A stretch of 64,000 nt of DNA from Cranoglanis bouderius (Eukaryota; Chordata; Actinopteri; Siluriformes; Cranoglanididae), in assembly GCA_023630585.1 (NCBI GenBank), contig CM042541.1, forward strand, positions 15,850,001-15,914,000. The letters run 5' to 3'. Under the pieces are notes generated by a model. It searched no databases. It was not told the DNA's origin and saw nothing but the letters and a program-made list of their open reading frames with translations. Positions 34,868-45,913 of this stretch are shown in pieces (the first letter of the stretch is position 1; the number at the start of each line of letters is the position of its first letter). A program made the translations under genes and the position numbers.

Positions 34868-37688
34868 ATGAGTATATGTGAAGCCTGCGGGAAAACAGAG
34901 AGACACGGTGTCACACTGCACAGGTAGATTACTACACAACAAACACATTTTACTCATAGTAATACCATTTCCTTGTTTATGCATGTCTGTGCTCCTCCCT
35001 CTTACAGATTCCCTCAGGAAGAGGAGCAGCTCCAGCACTGGATCTCCAGCATGCGGACAGCTGCAGGATGGAGACCCTCAGAGTCTTCTCGTTTATGTTC
35101 AGATCATTTTACCTCCGACTGCTTCCACACTTCAGGACATTTACACTCCCTCGCTGTCCCTTCTGTGTTTCAGTCCAAGGTAGGTCTTCATTTTATACAT
35201 TATTTCATATTTAGGATGATTAAACGTTTTGGAGGCACAGATTTATTTTTATGAATATAATATTCTACTCATTACACAGATGTGTAGGGCTGCAACTAAC
35301 GATTATTTTGATAATCGATTAATCTGTCGATTATTTATTCAACTAATTGATTAGTTGGATTAAAAGGCCATTTTTTATTTTCTGTATCTTTTGTTATTTC
35401 ACTTTCTGCCCAATGTTGTCCTTCAAACATTGTGCAAATTGAAGGGTATGAAAAAGGTATTAAATGTATCTATGTGGGCTAAGCTATACACTGTGCAAAG
35501 GATTTAAACAAAAACAACAACTGATTGTCCGCAAGCTTTAAATCAGAAGTTAAATCACTATATTAAAAATGCAAAAAAAAAAAAAAGAAAAAAGCACAAA
35601 CTAAGTGTTAATTGGTAAGAGGTTGAGTGTTCTGCAGTAACACACTCATTTACTCATTTGAACACAGTAATGTTACTTTATTCTGTAAATGTGAGACACT
35701 TCTTACATTCATATATAATTACATGTTTTAACCCCATTACAGTTATTGCTCTCATGAAAAACACAGTTACTTTTGTTCTAAATATAGCATCAAACAACAT
35801 ATTTTATCAAAATGAATATTTTAGTCAGAGTCAGTCAGAGCTTCCTTTCTATTGCCCGCTATTTGATTGACGCGTGGACTCATTCAGCGAAGTTTAATGT
35901 CACAAATCTGCTCATATGATTTTTTTTTTTTCTGTCAGTATTGAGAAGGTGTGGGATTTAATTAGACCAATGAAGCCCCGTAACTTGTTGATTGGACCAG
36001 TCTGAATCGGCTGGGTTACCAATCACATTTCCTCCCGCGCTGTGGAAGGTACCACTGTATATAAGTCGCTGTGTTAATACACTTAGATGTTTGTTTGAAG
36101 CGCTTAATATAAAACATTCTCGTGTTTTGGACAACCTGGTTCATGCACTCTTCCCGCAGCAGCTCACTCTGTGACCTCCACTGTTTGTCAGATGTGTTTT
36201 ATTCACAGAAATGCGTTTCTCACCATTGTGAAGTGACCCAACTAATCGATAATGAAATTCGTTGTCGATTATTTTAATTGGTTTAATCGATTAGTTGTTG
36301 CAGCCCTACAGATGTGTACAGTAATATTCTGGCTAGTATTGGAGTCATACATCTTTTTATTCCTGAACTTTCCTCCAATAATATATTAGATCCAATTTGA
36401 CATTATTTACAGGCCATCTTGCTTGGTTATTTATTGGGGATTTCAATTAAATTCATTCAGTGTCCAGTCAAACTACACAAACTCAACAGTAAATATAATA
36501 TGTTTGTTTATGTCTCTGTGTTGTGACTTTCCCCATTATAACAACACAGTCCTCTGGATATATCTATCTATAGTGATCTATTTAGAAATATTTTTTAATG
36601 TTAGTGTTTTGCACAAATATCTTCGATGTTAGCCAGCTTTATATAAAACATCAGATAAAGTGTTCTGCTTAAACTGGTAACATATTTACTTGTATTTTTT
36701 AATGTTTAATTTGATTTGTTGGCTGTATTTCATTGTAAACAATCATTTCTATTATTATTATTATTATTATTATGCTAATGCTGTTAACAGCCAAGCCTTT
36801 ATTAGGATGTTGTGATAAAAAAGGAATACAGTCCCCCTCATAATACCAACACTTACTATTTTGGGGATGTGCTTTGTAAAGTGATGTTGTGGCTGACTGT
36901 TTGACGACATCTTAAGCAAGCACACTTAATCTTGATTTTTTCCCATTAGTACGATGTAGAGGCTAAGTAAGGTGATGGTGCGTGCTGTACTTACTGAGTG
37001 ACATGGTGGTGTGAGGAAGTGGAATTACGTTACCATGCCAAAGATGATTATTTTCCTATAACACATCACAGCAATAGGCTAACAGTCAGATATGAATGGC
37101 GTCATACTTTTTTTCCCCTTTTAATCAGTTTATACTTTCATGTCGTACATCTGAGACAAGTTAGGTCCTGTTATCACTTACGTTATGGCAAATATAAACA
37201 GTCATTCCCTCACCAGCCTCCTTTTATCGCTCTTTGATCAATAATACCAAAAATATAGCTTGTCATGTTACTGAAATTAAATGACATACCAAAATATTTG
37301 CAGTTTGTTTTTAAAAAAATGAACTAAAGATCTTGTAGCAACCAGCTTGCTGCATCTAGAAATCTTTGTGACATCATTATATTCATCTTTTCTTTACTTG
37401 TAGGAAGAAACATCAGGTACATGCCCAGAAACTTCAGAACACAAACTGTGTGATGGTTGTGAAAGACGACTCCAACTGATTGAAAAGTCGTACAAATTAA
37501 AATTACTGTCAGCCCAACTGAAGGTGAAGAAGTACGAAAAGGAGCTGAGTGAGCAGTCCCACATGATGACAAAGCTACAGAGAAAAGTGGTCGTTTTACA
37601 GACCGCAGTGAAGGTCATGAAAATGAAAAAGCCCATGTCCACACCCAAAAGATCAGAATCGTCATCAAAGACCACCAGCTTGATGTAA
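34868..37688 (+). CDS. Small THAP zinc-finger protein (three exons)
   Basis: Exons 34868-34923, 35008-35179 and 37404-37688 splice in phase to 170 residues. Residues 1-76 are a THAP-type DNA-binding zinc finger: CEAC supplies the first Cys pair, CSDH the Cys-His pair, with the conserved FPQ, W and GWRPSESSRLCSDHF segment and the closing AVPSVF motif. The last exon encodes a CDGC Cys pair followed by a basic coiled coil (about residues 95-150: YKLKLLSAQLKVKKYEKEL, LQRKVVVLQ) and a Ser/Thr-rich tail. THAP proteins generally bind DNA in the nucleus; partner and target genes are unknown. I cannot match it to a numbered THAP. Human THAP7 lies near CRKL, but its N-terminus looks different from this one. 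Intron 2 holds a hAT element and another repeat copy. Confidence 0.85.
35285..36308. mobile_element. Non-autonomous hAT-type element in THAP intron 2
   Basis: The 1,024-bp element starts TAGGGCTGCAACTAACGATT and ends ATCGATTAGTTGTTGCAGCCCTA. It is flanked by exact 8-bp copies of CAGATGTG (35277-35284 and 36309-36316). The ends match the element at 16,206-17,106, but the interiors look different. No transposase is present. A CTGTATATAAGTCGCTGTG stretch inside could mimic a TATA box. Confidence 0.92.
36985..37290 (+). repeat. Dispersed repeat copy in THAP intron 2
   Basis: It shares TCCTGTTATCACTTACGTTATGGC and CAGTCATTCCCTCACCAGCC in order with the copies at 12,839 and 19,360. It ends about 115 bases before the third THAP exon. 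It is non-coding. Confidence 0.55.
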
Positions 37689-38046
37689 ATCTGTGTCCTG
37701 ATGACTCTTGTGAACAAGCTACGAGGATAATGTAGCTACCAAGTAATGGTAGCATGGTGTTGCAGAGATAAAAACTGCTGTAACTCCATTTTTCTACCTG
37801 AGATAGGGGGGCGTGGCCTAAAGTCTGAAGGCTGAGCTGTGTGATAGATGGGATGCTAATCCCTTAAAGGTTAACTGCATTAGTTTAAATGAGCTGCTTT
37901 TAAAATCTAGCTGTGTTAATGTGTATTGAGTAAAAACCTGGCCATGTTTGCTACTTACACTACACAAATTGAAATCTGTAATGAAAAAAAAAAAGATTCA
38001 CACATTTTAACTGTTTAAAAGGTTTTACTTAGATTTCAGATGAATC

Positions 38047-38052
38047 AATAAA
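38047..38052 (+). promoter_or_regulatory. Candidate polyadenylation signal for the THAP gene
   Basis: AATAAA lies 359 bases after the THAP stop codon. It is a canonical hexamer on the coding strand, but its use is not shown. Confidence 0.45.
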
Positions 38053-38332
38053 AATGTAAACATTTCATATGTATAAAACACACAAATACACTAATGTTGT
38101 GGCTTGTTATTTGATATAATGACAAACAGTGACAACAAAAGTGCACATAGAACTCCAAACACAGTTATAACTGAGTAAATAGTGTAATATAAAAAATGGT
38201 AGCACCCTTGGATGAGATCTTCAGTCTGAACACTACAGGACCGTGTGCTGGTCGCATTAAAGGAAAACTCCACTGTGACACACATTAAATGTTTTTATTG
38301 AAATATTCATGATGTGTTTAGTCAATCATTAA

Positions 38333-39376
38333 CTAGCTAAGACGAGTCTTTGACATGTTTTTTTTTTTTGTTAGGAGCAAAACAGCAACAACCAGATTAC
38401 CAATCTGGTGATAATTTGTTGGTTGGTGTATTTAAAAAAAAATCATTAACAATTTCCTCACCAGCTTGATCTTTAGCCAATTCACACGCACCAGTCAGCC
38501 CTCCCTCAATACATAACAGCTACCAACCGGGGAGGGTGAAAGCTACCATGTGCTTCCTCCAAGACATGAAGCCAGCCAACGGCATCTTTTCAAACTGTTG
38601 CTCATGCTTCATCACAGGGCAGCTGTCCACTCTAGTGCTATCTGCCCTCTTCCATATACATGAGTTCACAGATGACTGCGATTGGTTAGTGCCGCCCTGA
38701 TTGACAGGAGAGAGAGAAATGCTATCCCTCCCACCCAGAGAGCACGGCCAATTTTGCGCTCTTGCCTCGGAAGGCTGTGGCATTGAACCTGCAATTTCAT
38801 GATGATATGGTGAACGCTTTTCTGCTGTGCCACTTGAAGGTCCCTCCGGGATTTTGCAATCACAGAAATTAATGCAAAATTAAGCAAACTCCGCAATATT
38901 CTGAGGAGCTTGCAACTTTTCAAAATCACCACAGATTTTCAGCAGATTTGGGCCTAGACGCATCGCAATGCGCATTCAGCCAAAGCCCTCTTTGATTTAT
39001 GTGCCTCGAACATGAGCACAGCTAAAAGGTCACATTTACCAGGAAACATCACTGTGGAAGACTGTGCAAAACAATTTTGTGCAATTGCGACTTCACCAAT
39101 TCAAGTAGTTTTCTGCAAAAAAAGCACAAAAAATTCTGCAAGTTGCATCGCAAATTCTGGAAAAAAAGCCACAGCAAATATCAAGCATTTTTGACCACTA
39201 CATTAACAAAAACTCAACGAAATCGTGTACTATGTGTGTGCTATGCTAATGTCACCGGGAGACGTGGCAAATGCAGTTATAATGGCAATTAATAGGAGGG
39301 AAAAACAAACAAGTGATAACTGTTTGATTGCTGTTTTGCTCCTAAAAAAAAACCGTCAGAGACTTGGCTTGGCTAG
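38333..39376. mobile_element. TTAA-flanked inverted-repeat element (possible piggyBac type)
   Basis: Arms of about 60 bases are inverted copies: the left begins CTAGCTAAGACGAGTCTTTG and the right, read on the other strand, CTAGCCAAGCCAAGTCTCTG; both then carry a T run and AGGAGCAAAACAGCAA. Each arm abuts TTAA (38329-38332 and 39377-39380), the target used by piggyBac elements. The 1,044-bp body has no intact transposase. The interior includes a GC-richer stretch (38,510-38,830) that may itself be a nested repeat. Superfamily is inferred only from TTAA. Confidence 0.65.
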
Positions 39377-40284
39377 TTAATGTGGGATTGCAAGTGTGAT
39401 GGAGCTGACAGTGGCAACTTTGGAAGCTGATCTGTTGGAGCAGAGTGCACACATGAGGAAGTGGGAGAGCTGGAAACATTAAAGCACTGGTGCATTGCTC
39501 TCTTTAGGTAGAGATGAAGTGAGGGCTAAGTCCCCCTGCACCATTATCAGCAGGTAGTCAAATGGCATTGTGGGTAACGTAGGAAACTGTTAATCAAAGT
39601 CAAAACAGAACAACATGTTGATGAAAAAAAGTCAACTCAGAATTTCATTACGAAATACATTTTGGACGTTATATTGGACGTTTTGGACGGCAAAATACAT
39701 TTTCGCCGTTGAAGGTCATGTTAGTTTGTTAATACGCAAGTCATTCAGGGTAGACTTTGCCTTCATAATCTTAGCAAAGGCTCATTATTTTACTTATTTG
39801 AAGAAATTCAGCAAGGCTGAAGAAAACCAGCAAAAACAGAAGTTTGTAGAAGTTTATAAGAAACTACAAGTCTCTGTGTATTATAGACTGGTCAACTTGG
39901 GGTTTTAAAATAAAGATGGTCAAATTAAAAAAAATTTAAAAATAGTATAATAATCAGAAGTTTATAATCAGACAAATCACGTTCTTAAAAATGGCTGAAA
40001 CGTAATTCAAGTCTATGAGGAACATTTACTTCTAAAAGTAAGCACCGCTGCAGCATCCAGTAGTGAACACTGTGACTTATCTAGGGCTCTAATATGGAGA
40101 TCTATATCAAATACAATTAGGAATGATTATAATTTCATAGGGATCCAAAAAGATTACAGTCGAGTCTTACTTTGGTTCTTACCCACAACTGATGTAGGTA
40201 AACTCATCACACAATGCTGTGTAAAAATATACACATGTGTGTGTGTGTGTGTTCTGCATCACCTCAGCCTCAGTGTGAAGAGTG

Positions 40285-43200
40285 TCAGATGGCAGAGTGA
40301 GCTCTGAGTGAGGTGCCACTGAGGCTTGAGTCCCCGAACACACTAGCATAGGAGGCTTTGAGGAACTGCACGTAGTTCTGCAGACTGCGGTTTGTGCTGT
40401 CCGACTGTTCCAGACGGTCCTTCACGTCCTGCAGACGGCTCTGGTACCTCCTCTCCGCCTGAAAAGTAACAATCGACCCGGAAGAATGGATGCAATGCAG
40501 TAACAAGGGTTTACTAAATCACTCCCTCATTGATTAGTTCTGCAAACTCTGACAAGCCTTGCCCCTGACACTGTCCTCTCCAGAAGAACCATTTGTTCCC
40601 AGCATTATACATTTTTTTGCATAGGCCATGCTGTAATGGTTACAGACTGTAATAGTGTGCACTACTGTACATCACATATTTGTGTAAAGCTAAAAGATTA
40701 TCTATAGTTAGTACAGAGCTCTTTCTATTTCCCATTAAAGACTTTCCATAGATTTTTTAAATTATCCTTTTACAGTAGGAGAAAAGCACCATGTTGCAAG
40801 TTGGGAGACAACAGAGAAAAACAAACATGGTCTTGTTAATGAGTGATGTAAGGAGTACATTATGACACATGGAATTGAAAATATTTTGTTGGCAATGTAC
40901 CAATGTTGATATCTAACTAAAAATAACAACTTGTCTAGTTTTGGGACATTCACTGATACATCATGTGACATACCACATTAACTGTGGCTACATACAAGCG
41001 ACTCAAAATTTTCTTGATTTTTGTTCTCTCTAAAATTAGTAGGTAAACAACGTCCTTGTCAACAGTTTTTATTTCATCTGCATTATTGATAATAATAATA
41101 AATATAATCTAGAGAGCAAGCTAGACTAGTTAGTTAGCTGATACTAGCTAGGACTGGTAAGAGTGTTGTTATGGTTACAGTTTGCATGTTGGCTGAGGCA
41201 CACACAGTCAGCCTTTTTTCTTTACACCAGCCCATTATAAAGCTCACCTCGTCTTTGGCTCGCCGCAGCTGATTGAGCTCAGAAGTGGTTCGGCTCAGTT
41301 GGGTCTCCAGCTCAATCACTTTGGATTGAGAGGCTCTCTCTTTAGACGCGGCTCGCTCCCTTGTATTGGACACCTGTCGATCAGAACACACGTTAGTTGA
41401 TTGAAAACATCAGAAACGTGTACCAAATTCTAGTCCTATTATCAATAGTTTGGTGCTCAACCAAAAAATGCACAGACACGAAGCTCACGAGGGCCATTTA
41501 ATCGGCAATTGTATAATTGATGATGGGTTACTATGTATATAAATTTTATTTATTATTATACTGTCAAGTTTAAATCATTTATTTTAATTACATACAGGAA
41601 TTGAATTAACATTTTATGAAACCCAGTCATTTCGTATTAATGACTTGAGAGAAAGCCAAAACATAAACAAATACATAAATTAAGACAAGACTAGCCATTC
41701 AATTAGGATGAAAGTAATGGCACCCTATAAAAGGCAGAAGCTTGTGTGTCTGTGGTAGCCGACACACTACAATGGCTGAGCTGCATTACTGGAAGATTTA
41801 GCACATGCCATTTTAGCGCATGCTCCTTGCCAGTTCAGTCGTCATTTTGTCATTTTCCAAACTGCAAAAGCAAATGTTATGTTAAAAACCCATCACTCTA
41901 TCCTGCATGATGTGCTTCCAATCTAAAAATGTTTCTCCCTGTGCCCAGTGTTTTACCATTGTACTGTGGTTATTACACAAGAGTGTATACAGTGCCCTCC
42001 ACTAATATTGGCACCCTTGGTAAATATGAGCAAAGAAGGCTGTGAAAAATTATCTTCACTGTTTAGCCTTTTGATATTTTGTTAAAAAATAATAATAATG
42101 AATACAAAAATAACAATAATATATATTGTTAAAAATATATAAATATATAATATAAAAATATAAATTTGAAGTATATTCCCATTGATATTTTACATTTTTT
42201 AGTACACCTGGGTCACTAGGAACAGGAAATTGTTCAACCATGACTTTATTTGTTCAGTTATTGTGATTTATGAGGGATGCAGATGACTGCTGCGTTTGTG
42301 ATAGGGTGCATATCTTAACTGAGGGAGAGAACGAGCAAAGAGCTCTTCCCCCGCGCACTCCCTCTGTCTTCAAACCAAGCACTGTCTTTGCTCTCTCTCC
42401 CTCACACATATTAATATAAATCAGCTGACACAATGGTAAAAGGAGCCGAATCCATGTTTCACGTGGCGCATTTGGAGATTTTTTCCCCCCTGAATTACCG
42501 CTGGGTGTGAATTGTGCTAAAAAAACCCAAAAACGTCGCCTTATCTTCTTTGACAAGCGTTCCGCACATGCAGCTGACATAAACCACACTTTCAATAAAT
42601 GAAAAAAAAAAAAAATCCTATCCAGTGATGTGGGGTACTTTTTATTGTGTGTGTGTGTGGATGACCATGTCTATGAACCATCACCGAAGACCATTTTTGA
42701 CCCAGGAAAAATCCTGATAGGCCATATTTACCTTTGCTCATATTATACAAGGGTGCCAATATTAGTGGAGGGCACTGTATTCTATTCCCTGCACATCCTT
42801 AGCTAAACATACAGACTGCTGTTCGGGCGCACAGAGTGACGAGTTTTATGAAGTGTTGTAAATGTACAGACCTGTCGCCTGGCGTCTTCTAGTGCTTCTT
42901 CTAGCTGCCGGTTCAGAGTGTTGCATTCGCGAGACTTCTCCTCCAAACGCACCTGGTTGTGAATTATGGTCTCCTCTCGCTTTGCTATCATTTGCAGAAG
43001 ATCTCCGTTCTGAGAGCTGGCCTCCTCCAACTTCCTGTTTACATCAACAATCGGGTTTTTGTGTGTAATGTCTGCATGTAGATGTTTTTGTAGGCCAAAC
43101 TGAACTAAAAATTCCCCATCCATATTTACAAACGTTTTGGTAACACTGAAAATAAAGGTGAAACATGTCATGCACAAAATTTCAGAAGGCAGCTCAGCCA

Positions 43201-44923
43201 ATACAGCATAGGCACACAATCTTTCCTCACATTTCTTTTGTCCTAATTGATTGTCTAGTTTTCTTGGTATTCATTTACCATTTCACTGATTTGTTTTGGA
43301 TCTCGTTCTTACAAGTCATTAATATGAAACAACTGAGTTTCACAAAATGTTAATTAAATGTGTGTGTAACTAACTGAACTAACTGGATTTTCATCAATGC
43401 CACATTCCTGATGTAAACGCTCCTGTGAATGATTTACAAATAAAATTCCTTTATTTGAGAAATGATGATCAGCGTCATTTATACACACCACAAGATGTTG
43501 CATGTTGTTAGGTGTTGGTTGCCGTAGTGACTGACCTGTCCAGGGACTCCACTTTGTGCTTGAGCTGGTTGTTCTCCTCTATTAGCACTGTATTCCTCTG
43601 CTGCACCTTCTCCATCTGAACACTCTGCTGTTCCACCTGCTCAATATGTCAACACATCACGCTAGTTAATGATCAAATTAATTTACACATTTACTGATCC
43701 TACAGCTCTGGGGATATGACTTTTCCCGTTTGGAGAAAAACAGTGAAAAGCATCCTCATCTCCAAAGTTAAATCTTTATTTCATCCTTATTACTGATATT
43801 ATTTAATTAATGTCATTCATTCATGTCGTTTGCAGTTTGACCCTCGTGGGCTTGTAATGACTGCTATCATCATTGTTATGGGCATCTACTGTCCAGTGTT
43901 TCTTTAATTGTTATGAGAAATGGTTGCATCTATATTGCACAAAGCTGTTAAACACATTAAAAAGCCATTAACTGATGTGAAAATTGGTTGTTTGAGTTGC
44001 ATGTTATTTGCTAGGCTTTGTACTAGCTTCATTGGCCGATTAGCAAAGCAATCTGAACGTAGTAATGGACACTAGGCAGAGACACCAACAATCTCTGCTA
44101 ATTTCTTTCAAGCAATTTTTCTTCATAATGTCTCTATACACATTTAATGTGCGGTCATATATGACAAGATGAGAAGAAATCATGGTTATCAGGTTATAAT
44201 CATGGTTTTTCTTCCATTTTTGCATCAAACAGTAAATGGGAAGTAATTGCAGATAGGAACTAAAGTTGTTTACTGGATAACTGAAAAAAGTGATTGGTCT
44301 GAGAAATCATTCCAGTCAATCATTTGGATTTGTTACTTTACTGTGTCATCCCTAATTTGCATAGAAATGAGAAAATCTCAATTCAAATGTTGTCTCTTAA
44401 CAATGCGACTCTTTGTTGTGCACATACATAGATAATGAACGCTTGCCTATTGCTTTGTCATTTGCTAGTGTGAACACGGTTAGCCGGTATTAGGACTGGT
44501 AAGAGTGTTGGTATAGTTACAGTGTGTGCGTCATGTGAGCTGCTTTTTTCATATCAGCACAAAAACTCTCCAGCCAGCACTTTTACTGTAACAAGTTGTG
44601 AAAGCAGCTGTATTACAAAGTGGGTTTAAAATGTTTCATCTTCTTACACACACCTTAACACGTAGCTCAGCGAGACCCGTTGTGAGCTCAGCATTCCTCC
44701 TCTCCTGTACACGTTCTTTCTCTTGTGCCTCCTGCAGTTGGAGCTCGCTGCGGCGCAGCGCATCAGGTAATGGCTCCAGCTCGCTCAGGCGGCTCATCAG
44801 CTGCTTCCGGGCCTGATCTAGTTCCTGATCCAGCTCCTCCCTCAGAGCCCGCGCCTCCCGCTCTGCCTGCTGTGCATGCACACTGTACTCATCTGCCTCG
44901 GCACGCGTCTTCTGCAGCTGAAT

Positions 44924-44956
<33 letters not shown>

Positions 44957-45820
44957 TGTCATGAAGTACCTAGGGCTTTAGTATTGTGCTTTATGATTAA
45001 GAACCAATCCCAATGTGTGTGTGAATTTGCAGTAATGTGATAAACAGACCTGAATCTTGTAGCTGTCCACTAAGCTTTCATATTGCTTCACTGAGGCTTT
45101 GACCTGCTCCACCTCAGACCGGGACAGAGACAGTTTCTCCTCCAGTGCAGACAAAGTTGCCTGCACAAACACCACAATAATGCAAATCATAAAATCATAA
45201 AATCATATCATAAACTGGTAATAACATATGATAGCATTTTAGGGCCACGGTTAAATAAATAAAAATACAAGATTTTGTGAATACAGTCGTAATATTTTGA
45301 GAATAAAGCCATAATACATAATACTGTGACAAAGTGGTACATATCAGAGCAACATTTTTTTTCCTCTTTTGGACAAAAAACGAAACTGACTATCTTTGGC
45401 CAAAATATTCCAGTGACATCACCAGGATATAGTTAACTCATATTATATACTAATATAATTATATACTATATTAGTGATAGTTAAGTCAAAGACACATTGA
45501 TTAACTGATTAATTAATCTCCATTTACAGTGACAGAAAGTGAGAGCGCCGTATGAGGGCATATTTCAAGTGGAGAGCTAAATGCACCTGCACAACTGTCA
45601 GTCATTCCAGATTCTCATGTCAATTGGCTCACATGCTGTTTTTATTAGGAAAAATAGTGCTCTTTTGGCATATTTTTACATTCTGCTGTTAAAATGCGAA
45701 GCTCCTACACAAAATGTGTAAACTCTGGCATGTCTGAAAAGATCATTTAAATTTGTATGTTTTGGTAATTTTCATCTCTCACACATTCCTTGGCTTTGCG
45801 TGTCTTGGATGAAGCACATG

Positions 45821-45913
<93 letters not shown>

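Noticed and set aside
34721..35038. 105-codon minus-strand frame over the THAP first exons
   Set aside because: It has no recognisable domain and is antisense to supported exons.
36055..36075. TATA-like CTGTATATAAGTCGC as a promoter
   Set aside because: It lies inside a hAT element within a THAP intron and no gene start follows.
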